A DNA stretch of 64,000 bases, from the NCBI RefSeq assembly GCF_001905125.1, contig NZ_LWLE01000004.1, positions 186,001-250,000 on the forward strand. The letters run 5' to 3'. Every line of letters begins with the position of its first letter. Within the stretch, counting starts at the first letter, position 1. Positions 1 through 10,958 of the stretch are shown here, one piece after another. A program made the position numbers and the translations under genes. This DNA is from Streptomyces sp. TSRI0281. Lineage in GTDB: Bacteria > Actinomycetota > Actinomycetes > Streptomycetales > Streptomycetaceae. The notes beneath the pieces are model-generated. The model had not been told where the DNA came from. It did not search any database and saw only the letters and a program-made list of their open reading frames with translations.

Positions 1-242
1 GGGAATACCTTGGGCCCGCACGTCCGTCCGGAACGAGGAAATGACGTGCGTCCCAGGAGAATTGACCGGGTCTCCGCAGGCGTCCACGGCCGCTTACCGG
101 TCGGTACGCTACGCGGCGCCCGAGAGGATTGGGAAGCGGTTCGCGCCCGGCTCTTCCGGGCCGGGGCGAGAACACGAGAAGAGTGACAAGAAACGCGGGC
201 TCTTTTATCAGTTCATGAGTATTCCGGCGCCCTTCACCGACG

Positions 243-281
243 GCTCCGGCCCGGCCGCGGGAACCGCGGCCGGGCCGGAGC
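243..281 (-). terminator. Stem-loop downstream of secreted-protein gene
   Basis: A perfect 18-bp inverted repeat (arms 243-260 and 264-281) with a 3-nt GAA loop lies just past the stop of the minus-strand gene that ends at 325. No T-run follows, as is usual for Streptomyces terminators. The rest of 1-324 shows no convincing gene. Confidence 0.7.
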
Positions 282-324
282 GCTCGGGCGCTGCGACACG
301 GCCCGAGCGATCCCCGCCCGCGGA

Positions 325-993
325 TCAGCTGTAGCTGATGACGGGCGAGCCGCCCACGGCGGCCACGACGTTGTACGTGCCCTTGAAGGTCGCCGTCGCG
401 CCGACGATGCCGCAGCCGCCGCCGACCTTGCTGCCGATGGTCAGCAGACGGGGGCTGGTGGCGGCCGGAGCCACGGCCAGCGTGCCGTTGGCGCCTCCGG
501 CGCTCGGGTTGTTGTAGATGCCGTCCACCGTGCCGGTCACCTTGAAGGTGCACGGGCCGAGGACGCTGGAGCCGGTGACCGTGGCGCTGATGCCGCCGAT
601 CCAGCCGGTGGTCTTTCCGGTGCCGTTGGTGCCGGCTCCCGCGGTGTACCCGCCCGGGGTGTTGCCGTTGAGCGTCCAGGGCGTGGTGGCCGTGACGGTC
701 CAGGTGCTGCCGAACGGGCCGGTGCACGGCGCGTTGAACGAGGCGCCGGTGATCTGGGCCAGGACCGGCCCGGCGACGGGCGAGGAGGCGGTGCCGTTGG
801 CGGAGGCGGTGGCGCACTGGATCACGTTGCCGACGTTGTCCGTCAGGGTCGTGACACCGGCCGTGCCGGTGAACGCTCCGGACGGCGCGACGGTCCAGGC
901 GGCGGTGGGTCCGGCGATCGCGGACGGTGTGGCCAGGGCGACCGCGGCGGCGGCGGCACCGACTGCGGCGAGCATACGCGTCTTCTTGAGCAT
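325..993 (-). CDS. Secreted protein of unknown function
   Basis: A 222-residue protein with a clear Sec signal peptide: a basic start (MLKKTR), then an alanine-rich hydrophobic core ending near an A-x-A site at about residue 28. The mature part is rich in Gly, Thr, Ser and Ala with four Cys, suggesting an extracellular beta-sandwich with disulfides. The start at 993 is chosen because AGGAGA sits 7 nt upstream and the signal peptide begins there; an in-frame extension to 1176 lacks both. It has its own intergenic space, so it is probably monocistronic, and it is next to another secreted protein on the same strand. No function is recognised. Confidence 0.8.
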   Translation of the reverse strand: MLKKTRMLAAVGAAAAAVALATPSAIAGPTAAWTVAPSGAFTGTAGVTTLTDNVGNVIQCATASANGTASSPVAGPVLAQITGASFNAPCTGPFGSTWTVTATTPWTLNGNTPGGYTAGAGTNGTGKTTGWIGGISATVTGSSVLGPCTFKVTGTVDGIYNNPSAGGANGTLAVAPAATSPRLLTIGSKVGGGCGIVGATATFKGTYNVVAAVGGSPVISYS

Positions 994-1301
994 GGAACTT
1001 CTCCTGTCCCGTTGGGGAATTGGGCCGGTGGAATTGCGCCCGAAAGGGCACACCACTGTCCGGCACGGATTTCTGGGGGAAGTACTCCCGTTCGCGAACG
1101 AAGGGGATACAGCTGAACGTGAACCTATCGACGCCTTAATCAGGCGGCTCTCCCGGGCAGCGATCGTGCCAGGCATTCGATGTGCGGTTCCCGCATTGAT
1201 GCCGATCCATTTGATGACTCAATGACTACTGACCGGTACTTTACTGCGCCAATTCGGAGTTGAGAAGAGTTGGTGCAGAATTCCGTTCCGCTCTTCGGTC
1301 C
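994..1301. other. Intergenic region between two secreted-protein genes
   Basis: About 308 bp with no credible gene. It must hold the promoter of the downstream minus-strand gene (start 993) and the 3' end of the gene ending at 1302. No clear sigma-factor hexamers or stem-loops could be assigned. Confidence 0.5.
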
Positions 1302-2234
1302 TTACTTCAGCGCCGAGTGCCAGAACCGCGAGAACTCCTTGCCCTCGTTCGGCGCGAGGCTCGCCGGGGTGTAGGGGCTGGCGAAGTAGGTCGAGGTGTT
1401 GTCGAGGACCACGTTGTTGTTGCCGGCGGCCGACGGCAGCCCCGTCTTGAGGTTCACCGCCCAGTCCAGGAGCCCGGCCCCGCAGCCGCTGGCACCCGGG
1501 ACGGCGAACGTGGCATCCCCCTGATCGGCGCTGTCGAAGGTGTACCGGCCCATCTCGCCCGCCTCGTCCGAGGCCCCGTTCGCCGCGAACCGCTGGAGCG
1601 AGAGCGTGGGCTGGGTCAGGTTCTGCGGCTTGAGCAGAACCGGATTCGCCGTGGTGCCGATGTAGCACTTGTCCCCGAGGAACGGGTTCTTCAGGTGGAC
1701 GCGGACCGGGATGGTGAGAATCGGCTGACCGGTGGAGAATGCCCCGGCCATATGGAAGTCGCGCGGCGCCCCGGCCGGTTCGATGGTGGCCGTCACCCGG
1801 TTGAGGCTGTTGTCCGTGAGCTGCTTGCAGATGCCCGAGATGACGGGGATGCCGTTCGGGCACATGAGACCGAGCAGCCCACCGGGGATTTCCGCGGAAT
1901 CCGCGAGGAGCGCGCCGTCGGACGGGGGGACCAGGGTGGTGGTTCCGTCACTGTGCTGGATCACTCCGAGCTGGAGGTCGCTGTTGCCGGTCGGCACCTG
2001 CGACTTGCCGAGCTTGATGGAGCCGCTGGCCGAGCTCGACGAGATACAGGTGGCGACGTCGTTGACGCCGTCCGCCGCGAGCATGGCGGGAGCGTCCACC
2101 GGGCAGCGGCTGAACGGCGCCCAGTGGCCGTTCAGCTGACTGGCCGCGGTGGCCGAGCCGGTGGAGAGCAGGGCGGTGAACGCCGTGAAGGCTGCGAGCA
2201 GCCCCACACGCGTTCTGGTGGAAGCGGATCTCAT
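1302..2234 (-). CDS. Secreted protein of unknown function
   Basis: A 310-residue protein with a signal peptide (MRSASTRTR start, hydrophobic core to about residue 30, TATAAS-like cleavage region). The mature part has about six Cys, including a CPVD motif near residue 44 and a GCGAG segment near the C-terminus, and no transmembrane helix; it is probably exported and disulfide-bonded. The start at 2234 has AGGGGA at good spacing and gives the signal peptide; a longer frame to 2387 does not look like protein. Its upstream region is shared with the divergent PucR-type regulator at 3046, which may control it. A TTACT-CGCG-AGAAA site lies about 200 bp upstream. The function is not known. Confidence 0.8.
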   Translation of the reverse strand: MRSASTRTRVGLLAAFTAFTALLSTGSATAASQLNGHWAPFSRCPVDAPAMLAADGVNDVATCISSSSASGSIKLGKSQVPTGNSDLQLGVIQHSDGTTTLVPPSDGALLADSAEIPGGLLGLMCPNGIPVISGICKQLTDNSLNRVTATIEPAGAPRDFHMAGAFSTGQPILTIPVRVHLKNPFLGDKCYIGTTANPVLLKPQNLTQPTLSLQRFAANGASDEAGEMGRYTFDSADQGDATFAVPGASGCGAGLLDWAVNLKTGLPSAAGNNNVVLDNTSTYFASPYTPASLAPNEGKEFSRFWHSALK

Positions 2235-3045
2235 GTCGTCCCCTCTTGACTGCCGCCGCGGTGACGGCCTTGTCCACGGAGTTGATCGGTTTCGGCAATG
2301 CCCGGACGTGGAGGTGGCGTGCGCCGGCAGCTCGACGTCTGCGGTGCATCGTGGGTGGACCGGAAGAACGAAAGGTCTGAGCATCAAATTTCAGGCAGAT
2401 TTCATGCCCGAATTGACCGAGGCGTGATGTTACTCGCGAGAAACAGGGCGACACAATCCGTCCGTCTAAGATCTTTTACACAGCGCGGATTTTGATCCGG
2501 AAATGAGCACAGCAACGGTTCCGCTTTATCAAGTGGTGCGCATTTATGGGACCGAACGCGGTTCCGCGGGGCAGGAATCCCGCCGGTCGCGCACACCGGG
2601 CCGGTGTACGGCGACGCCCGGTGGCCGGCACCTCGATCCCGCGCTCGGGCACGCCTCCCGCACCCGCCGGCAGCGGCCGTCACGGACACCCGGTTCGCGT
2701 TCCCCGTGGTGAGCGCCCCCGCACCCGCCGAATCCCGTACGCCCGCCGGGCGGTCCGGAGCGCTTGGCCTGATCCGCGTCGGCGGCGAATTGAGTTTCTT
2801 GTCGGCCACCGAGCAAGCGGCCGAAATACATTGTCCGAAAGTGAGCAGTCCGCCCCACCTGCACCGCAGCACCACAACACGGCCGAGATGTGTGCCCCCT
2901 GCACTCCGATCTTGTCGAAGAGGTGGGCAGTGCCCGTGACTTGGTCTATCTTCATCGCGGACTTGGTACGCACCTGTCGGTTCGTGGGAGCGCCTCCCCC
3001 CACCGCCTCACCCCACCACCGGGCGCCGAGAGCAAGGGGACACGC
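2235..3045. other. Long divergent intergenic region
   Basis: An 811-bp region between a minus-strand secreted-protein gene and the plus-strand PucR-type regulator. It contains a noticeably AT-richer stretch at about 2370-2560, where promoters would be expected. The open frames inside it have no ribosome-binding sites and arginine/proline-rich translations, so no gene is called. Confidence 0.5.
2430..2443. promoter_or_regulatory. TTACT-N4-AGWAA site, candidate operator
   Basis: TTACT-CGCG-AGAAA is one mismatch from the perfect dyad TTACT-N4-AGTAA seen twice in front of the SCP2/acyl-CoA dehydrogenase operon and once, with a mismatch, at 4317. It lies about 196 bp upstream of the secreted-protein start at 2234. 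TetR-family binding is an inference. Confidence 0.35.
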
Positions 3046-4260
3046 ATGCCACATCTCATACAGCCGTTGGATACCGAAGACCCCCTGGGGCCCCTCCCCC
3101 AGGAATTCGCCGCGATGATGCGGCCCGAACTGCCCAGTCTCATCAAGGAAATCGGCATAGAAGTCACGCGGGCGTACCCGGAATACGCCCGGCTGCTCGA
3201 CGGCCCGAACGGACTGGCCATACGCGTGGGCGTGGAGCAGAGCCTTTCCTCGTTCGTCGACCTGGTGGCCGAGCCCTCCGCCTCCACCACCCTCCGCGAC
3301 GACATGTGCCGTCGTTTCGGACGGTTCGAGGCGTACGAGGGAAGGAGCATGGACACCCTCCAGGGCGCCTATCGCCTCGGGGCGAGGGTCGCGCTGCGGC
3401 GCGCGAAGAAGGTCGGGCAGAGCTATCACCTCTCCCCCACGCTCATGCTGAGCTTCGCCGACGCGCTCTTCACCTATGTCGATGAGCTGGAATCCCTTTC
3501 CCGCGAGGGATTCCTGGAGGTGCAGTCCCAGTCGGGCGAGCAGGGCGAGGCCATGCGCCGCCGCCTCCTGCACCTCATCCTCGCCGGCCGCCCGGTACCC
3601 CGCAGCGCCATCGCCGATCTGTGCGAGCAGACCGGCTGGGCCCTTCCCGAGCAGGTCACCCTGATCGCCGTACGAGCCCCCGTGGGCCTGGACCGGCTCT
3701 GCGCCGACCGCGACGTCCTGTCCGATCTCAGCGATCCGCAGCCGCACTTACTGATTCCCGGGCCGATCGACGACGCCCGAAGATCCATGCTGGAACAGGC
3801 CCTGCCCACCGCGCGCGCCGCGATCGGGCTGACCGTCCCGACCGCCATGGCCTCGGACTCGATCCGCTGGGCCCGCCGGGTGCTCGAACTCGTCGACACG
3901 GGCGTGATCGACGACGCGCCGTTCATCCGGTGCGAGGACCACCTGATCACCCTGTGGCTCCTGTCCGACCCGGCCCTTCTCGACCAGCTCGCCCAGCGGG
4001 AGTTGGCCCCGGTCGCCGCCATCAGCGTCAACCGTCGCGAACGGCTGATCGAGACGCTCAGAATCTGGCTCGACACCCGCGGCACCGCGGCCCAGATGGG
4101 CGAACTGCTCGATGTCCATCCGCAGACCGTCCGCTACCGCATGCGCAATCTGGAGAACATCTTCGGCGACCAACTGGTCGACCCGGAGAGCCGGTTCTCC
4201 ACGGAAGCGGTATTGCGCGCACTGCGACTGCGTGCCCGCAGCGACGCCCCACCCGCCTGA
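3046..4260 (+). CDS. PucR-family transcriptional regulator
   Basis: A 404-residue one-component regulator. Residues about 25-160 form an all-helical N-terminal sensor-like domain of the type common in actinobacterial PucR proteins (RsbRD-like). A less conserved middle follows, and the C-terminal 65 residues carry the PucR-type helix-turn-helix (LIETLRIWLDTRG... then LDVHPQTVRYRMRNLE). The start at 3046 has AGGGGA 5 nt upstream. It is divergent from the secreted-protein gene at 2234 and upstream of lipid-type genes, so control of one or both is plausible. The ligand is unknown. A stem-loop follows the stop. Confidence 0.85.
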   Translation: MPHLIQPLDTEDPLGPLPQEFAAMMRPELPSLIKEIGIEVTRAYPEYARLLDGPNGLAIRVGVEQSLSSFVDLVAEPSASTTLRDDMCRRFGRFEAYEGRSMDTLQGAYRLGARVALRRAKKVGQSYHLSPTLMLSFADALFTYVDELESLSREGFLEVQSQSGEQGEAMRRRLLHLILAGRPVPRSAIADLCEQTGWALPEQVTLIAVRAPVGLDRLCADRDVLSDLSDPQPHLLIPGPIDDARRSMLEQALPTARAAIGLTVPTAMASDSIRWARRVLELVDTGVIDDAPFIRCEDHLITLWLLSDPALLDQLAQRELAPVAAISVNRRERLIETLRIWLDTRGTAAQMGELLDVHPQTVRYRMRNLENIFGDQLVDPESRFSTEAVLRALRLRARSDAPPA

Positions 4261-4274
4261 AGGGGCGCGCGCCC

Positions 4275-4290
4275 CCGCCCTTCGGGGCGG
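4275..4290 (+). terminator. TTCG-tetraloop terminator after PucR gene
   Basis: CCGCCC-TTCG-GGGCGG is a perfect 6-bp stem capped by a stable TTCG tetraloop, 14 nt past the regulator stop. The preceding GC block can also fold. Confidence 0.6.
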
Positions 4291-4316
4291 ATGCACGATC
4301 GGCGCCGCAGATCAAC

Positions 4317-4330
4317 TTACCCGCGAGTAA
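4317..4330. promoter_or_regulatory. TTACC-CGCG-AGTAA site, candidate operator
   Basis: A 14-bp near-perfect dyad related to the two sites at 4813-4842. It lies 158 bp upstream of the small gene at 4488 and downstream of the PucR-gene terminator, so it more likely controls the genes to its right. Confidence 0.45.
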
Positions 4331-4487
4331 GGCGAAATAGACGGTCAGTCCCAAACGGTTGCGACACGGAGACGTATCCAACGAGAAACCCGGAACCTCG
4401 TCCCGTAGACATGGAGGAGCCGGCCGCCCACCAGGCGGCCGCATCCCAGCACCGCCTCCTGGCCAACCATCCGAGAGGGAACCACCC

Positions 4488-4751
4488 ATGACCGCCTCGC
4501 ACCTGCTCGTCCCCGTCCCGATCCCGGACCGGGTCGCCGCGCTGATCGGCTCCTGCATCCCACCCCACATCCTCCAGGCGGAGTTCGACGCGGACTGCGC
4601 GGCCCGTGAGGTCCGCCGGTTCCGCGGGCCGCGCCTGGGGATCGAGGACCAGGCCGACCGCGAACAGGCGCTGGCCGAACTGGCCCGCGCCAACAAGGTG
4701 CTCGCCGCCCATCACCCCCGGCTGGCGGTGCGTCCGGGCTCCACCTGGTGA
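4488..4751 (+). CDS. Small hypothetical protein
   Basis: An 87-residue soluble protein starting MTASHLLVPVPIPDRV, with a GAGAGGGA ribosome-binding site just upstream. A proline-containing first third is followed by a charged, helical second half (about residues 30-75, rich in Asp, Glu, Arg and Ala). No signal peptide, membrane helix or known motif is visible. It sits between a candidate operator (4317) and the tandem operator of the SCP2/acyl-CoA dehydrogenase operon, so it may share their regulation. The function is unknown. Confidence 0.6.
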   Translation: MTASHLLVPVPIPDRVAALIGSCIPPHILQAEFDADCAAREVRRFRGPRLGIEDQADREQALAELARANKVLAAHHPRLAVRPGSTW

Positions 4752-4812
4752 CTCCGGCCGCCGTCCGCCCGGTCGTACCGACCGCTTGCGGAGCGACGGC
4801 ACGGCCCTTACC

Positions 4813-4842
4813 TTACTCAAAAGTAAGTTTACTTCAGAGTAA
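4813..4842. promoter_or_regulatory. Tandem TTACT-N4-AGTAA operator
   Basis: Two perfect dyads, TTACT-CAAA-AGTAA (4813-4826) and TTACT-TCAG-AGTAA (4829-4842), are spaced 16 bp centre to centre in front of the GTG start at 4852. The downstream site runs into the AAGGA ribosome-binding sequence (4841-4845). Such paired short dyads are typical of TetR-family repressor sites. The cognate regulator is not evident in this window. Confidence 0.65.
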
Positions 4843-4851
4843 GGAACTGGC

Positions 4852-5325
4852 GTGGCCGACAACAGCAGCGGCAACCTGACGGACGAACTGGCCGGGCTCG
4901 ACTTCTCGGCCGTCTCCCCCGAGGAGTTCGCACGGATCGTCAAGGGCCTGTCCGCCGGTCAGCTCGGCGAGGTGATGCGCGGCCCCCTGCGCACCCGCAT
5001 CCTCGACGAGGTCTTCGGCAGGATGAGGCAGCAGTTCCGCCCGGCGGCGGCAGGACAGCTCCAGGCCCTCATCCGCTGGAAGATCACGGGCGAGAGCGAC
5101 GAGATCTTCGAGACCGCCATCGCCGAGGGCGCCTGCGAGATCACCCGGGGCCGCTCGGAGGCAGAGCCCCGTACGACACTCGTCATGGCGGACGCCGAAT
5201 TCCTCCGGCTCGTCTCCGGCAACGGCAACCCCGTGACGATGTTCATGTTGCGCAAGCTGAGGATCGCCGGTGATGTCGGCCTGGCCTCGGGGCTCACCCG
5301 GTACTTCGACATCCCGAAGGTCTGA
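4852..5325 (+). CDS. SCP2 sterol-binding-domain-like protein
   Basis: A 157-residue cytosolic protein. From about residue 35 it resembles the SCP2 lipid-carrier fold: an N-terminal helical segment (ILDEVFGRMRQQF), a strand (ALIRWKITG), the EIFETAIAEGACEITRG stretch, then an MADAEFLRLVSGNGNP segment and a C-terminal KLRIAGDVGLASGL helix, which is the usual SCP2 K(M/L)(K/R)I.GD signature. Such domains bind fatty acyl chains or sterols. It starts with GTG after AAGGA, and the tandem operator overlaps its leader. The acyl-CoA dehydrogenase gene follows after 4 nt, so the two are surely cotranscribed and likely handle the same acyl substrate. Confidence 0.8.
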   Translation: MADNSSGNLTDELAGLDFSAVSPEEFARIVKGLSAGQLGEVMRGPLRTRILDEVFGRMRQQFRPAAAGQLQALIRWKITGESDEIFETAIAEGACEITRGRSEAEPRTTLVMADAEFLRLVSGNGNPVTMFMLRKLRIAGDVGLASGLTRYFDIPKV

Positions 5326-5329
5326 GCCG

Positions 5330-6544
5330 ATGAGCTTCTTCTCCCTGGCACTGACCGAGGAACAGCAGGACCTGCGCAACTGGGTGCACGGCTTCGCCGC
5401 CCAGGTGGTCCGCCCGGCGGCGGCCGAATGGGACGCCCGGGAGGAGACCCCGTGGCCCGTCATCCAGGAGGCGGCCCGGATCGGTCTGTACGGCTTCGAA
5501 TCGCTCGCGGACATGTACGGGGACCCGACGGGGCTCTCCCTCCAGATCGCCAACGAGGAGCTGTTCTGGGGCGACGCCGGGATCGGCATGGCACTCTTCG
5601 GCACCTCGCTCGCCGTCGCCGGGATCTTCGCCTCCGGCACGCCCGACCAGCTCGCCGAGTGGGTGCCGCAGTGCTACGGCGACGCGGACGACCCGAAGGT
5701 CGCGGCCTTCTGCGTCTCCGAACCCCAGGCCGGGTCGGACGTCTCCGCCATGGCCACCGGGGCCCGTTACGACGAGGCCCGCGACGCATGGGTGCTCCGG
5801 GGCCAGAAGGCGTGGATCACCAACGGGGGGATCGCCGGAATCCATGTCGTCGTCGCCTCGGTCGACCCGGCGCTCGGCTCCCGCGGACAGGCCGCGTTCA
5901 TCGTCCCCCCGGGAACCGAGGGCCTGGTGGCGGGCCGCACCGTCAAGAAGCTGGGGCTGCGCGCCTCGCACACGGCGGACCTGTTCCTCGACGACGTACG
6001 GATACCCGGCCGCTGTCTGCTCGGCGGCAAGGAGAAGCTCGACAGGCGCCTCGCGCGGGCCCGCGAGGGCGGCACCGCCAAGGGCCAGGCGGCGATGGCC
6101 ACCTTCGAGGTCAGCCGCCCCACCGTCGGCGCGCAGGCGCTCGGCATCGCGCGGGCGGCGTACGAGTACGCGCTGGAGTACGCCGGGGAGCGGGAGGCGT
6201 TCGGCCGCCCCATCATCGAGAACCAGTCGATCGCGTTCGCCCTCGCCGACCTCCGTACCGAGATCGAGGCCGTACGCCTGCTGATCTGGCAGGCCGCCTG
6301 GATGGCCCGCAACGACCGGACCTTCGACGCGGGCCAGGGCTCCATGTCCAAACTGCGGGCCGGTGAACTGGCGGTCTCGGCAACGGAGAAGGCCATCCAG
6401 ATCCTCGGCGGCGCCGGGTACAGCAGGGAACACCCGGTCGAGCGGATGTACCGCGACGCCAAGATCTACACGATCTTCGAGGGGACCAGCGAGATCCAGC
6501 GACTGGTCATCGCGCGGGCGATCTCCGGACGTCACATCCGCTGA
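5330..6544 (+). CDS. Acyl-CoA dehydrogenase
   Basis: A 403-residue FAD-dependent acyl-CoA dehydrogenase of normal length, catalysing alpha,beta-desaturation of an acyl-CoA. The N-terminal helical domain begins LTEEQQDLRNWV; the middle beta-domain has the FCVSEPQAGSDVSA and WITNGG motifs that line the flavin; the C-terminal helical domain has YAGEREAFGRPI and ILGGAGYSREHPVERMYRDAK. The catalytic base is probably Glu383 in IFEGTSEIQ. The ATG at 5330 follows the SCP2-like gene by 4 nt. The chain length of the substrate cannot be read from sequence. The operon is probably derepressed through the TTACT-N4-AGTAA sites. Confidence 0.93.
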   Translation: MSFFSLALTEEQQDLRNWVHGFAAQVVRPAAAEWDAREETPWPVIQEAARIGLYGFESLADMYGDPTGLSLQIANEELFWGDAGIGMALFGTSLAVAGIFASGTPDQLAEWVPQCYGDADDPKVAAFCVSEPQAGSDVSAMATGARYDEARDAWVLRGQKAWITNGGIAGIHVVVASVDPALGSRGQAAFIVPPGTEGLVAGRTVKKLGLRASHTADLFLDDVRIPGRCLLGGKEKLDRRLARAREGGTAKGQAAMATFEVSRPTVGAQALGIARAAYEYALEYAGEREAFGRPIIENQSIAFALADLRTEIEAVRLLIWQAAWMARNDRTFDAGQGSMSKLRAGELAVSATEKAIQILGGAGYSREHPVERMYRDAKIYTIFEGTSEIQRLVIARAISGRHIR

Positions 6545-6557
6545 GCCGGACGCCCCC

Positions 6558-6595
6558 GTGCCGCCCGGTACGCCCATGGGGTCACCGGGCGGCAC
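6558..6595 (+). terminator. Terminator after acyl-CoA dehydrogenase
   Basis: A perfect 12-bp stem (6558-6569 with 6584-6595) and 14-nt loop, 13 nt past the acyl-CoA dehydrogenase stop. Confidence 0.7.
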
Positions 6596-6638
6596 GCCGC
6601 GCCGACCGGGCCCGGTCCCCGGCCCGTCTCTCACCTGC

Positions 6639-6673
6639 GGTTCACCCCGGTCAGGCTCCGACCGGGGTGAACC
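6639..6673. terminator. Stem-loop overlapping P450 stop
   Basis: A 13-bp perfect stem (6639-6651 with 6661-6673) covers the last codons and stop of the minus-strand P450. With the hairpin at 6558 it separates the two convergent transcripts. Confidence 0.5.
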
Positions 6674-7904
6674 GCACCGGCAGCGAGCCCGGCCCACGGG
6701 TGAAGACGCCCTGTTCCGACGGGACGAAACCGTCCGCGAGGCGCACGTCCGGCATCGCGTCGAGCAACTGGTTCACCCCGGCCTCCACCTCGGCCCTGGC
6801 CAGCAGCGCGCCCACACAGAAGTGCCGGCCGAGCGCGAACGCCAGATGGTCCGCCGCCGCCGAGAACGCGGTGGTGCCGGTCAGATCGGTGCGGAAGATG
6901 TCGAAGCGTTCGGGGTCCCGGTAGCGGGCCTCGTCCCGGTTCGCCGCGCCGATCAGACAGGTGACGGTGGCACCGGCCGGGACCGTGCCGCCGCTCAGTT
7001 CCACCTCCACCGCCGTCTGCCGCATGATCATGTGCACCGGCGGGGTGAAGCGCAGGGTCTCGGCGAAGGCCCGGTCGATGAGGGTGCGGTCCTCGCGTAC
7101 CGCCGCGAGCTGCCCGGGGTGGCCGAGCAGATTGGCGAAGATCGAGGCGATGGCCTTGTCGGTGGTCTCGCCGCCCGCCGCGAGCAGCAGACTGCAGAAC
7201 GCCTTGATGTCCTCGTCGCTCATCCGTACGCCGTCGACCTCGGCGGCACAGAGCGCGGACAGGAGGTCGTCGCCGGGCGCGCTCCGGCGCCGCTGGATGA
7301 CCGGGATCATGTACCCGGCGAATTCCTGGCGGGTGCGCTCCCCGGCCGCCGCCACGTCCGGGTCCCCGGCGAGGTTGCCCAGGAAGGCGATGACCGTGGT
7401 GTACCAGGCGTGGAACCGGTCGTGGTCCGCCTTGTCCAGGCCGAGCATGTCGGCGATGACCAGGACGGGGAAGCGGGTCGCGAACGCCTCGACGAGGTCG
7501 GCCTCGCCGGAGTGCCGGAAGGTGTCGATCAGCTCGCGGGCATTGCGTTCGATGACCGGCAGGAACTTCTCCTGGAGCTCCCTGCCCCGGAAGGCGGGCG
7601 CGACCAGGGCCCGTCGTACGGCGTGCTCACGGCCGCTGAGCTGAAGGATCGTCCTGCCGTGGACCGGTTCGATCTGCCAGTCGTAGTTGTCCGTGGTGAA
7701 CTCGCCGGCCTTGTCCCTGAAGACCCGCTCGACGTCCTCGTAACGGGAGACGAGGTAACTGTCCGTGGCCTCGTGCCGGATCAGCGGCGCATGGGCGCGC
7801 ATGGTCCGGTAGGCCCCGTACGGATCGGCGGCGAAGGCGGGCGAGAGAATGTCGGGCGAAGACGACGCGTGCGATGCGGTCGGCTCCTGCGGCGCGGTGG
7901 TCAT
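6651..7904 (-). CDS. Cytochrome P450
   Basis: A soluble bacterial P450 of 417 residues. The I-helix oxygen-binding motif is AGGETT (243-248; Glu replaces the common Asp), the K-helix ExxR is ETLR (282-285), and the haem loop FALGRHFCVG supplies ligand Cys363. No reductase domain is fused and no ferredoxin gene is next to it, so redox partners come from elsewhere. The ATG at 7904 has GGAG upstream; the much longer open frame reaching 9386 is artefactual. It is divergent from the ATP-grasp-like gene across 78 bp, which suggests shared regulation. The substrate is unknown. Confidence 0.93.
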   Translation of the reverse strand: MTTAPQEPTASHASSSPDILSPAFAADPYGAYRTMRAHAPLIRHEATDSYLVSRYEDVERVFRDKAGEFTTDNYDWQIEPVHGRTILQLSGREHAVRRALVAPAFRGRELQEKFLPVIERNARELIDTFRHSGEADLVEAFATRFPVLVIADMLGLDKADHDRFHAWYTTVIAFLGNLAGDPDVAAAGERTRQEFAGYMIPVIQRRRSAPGDDLLSALCAAEVDGVRMSDEDIKAFCSLLLAAGGETTDKAIASIFANLLGHPGQLAAVREDRTLIDRAFAETLRFTPPVHMIMRQTAVEVELSGGTVPAGATVTCLIGAANRDEARYRDPERFDIFRTDLTGTTAFSAAADHLAFALGRHFCVGALLARAEVEAGVNQLLDAMPDVRLADGFVPSEQGVFTRGPGSLPVRFTPVGA

Positions 7905-7982
7905 GACGCTCCAGGGTCGGGAACGGGCAACGCCGTCAAGGCTATTGATCATCCGTCCGTCCACACACCTCTGGGGAACGCC

Positions 7983-10956
<2,974 letters not shown>

Positions 10957-10958
10957 GG

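Noticed and set aside
41..334. 97-codon plus-strand open frame at the left edge
   Set aside because: It crosses the terminator stem and the 3' end of the secreted-protein gene, has no ribosome-binding site and no protein-like motif.
2402..2875. 157-codon minus-strand open frame in the divergent region
   Set aside because: No ribosome-binding site, spans the AT-rich promoter zone, and the translation looks random.
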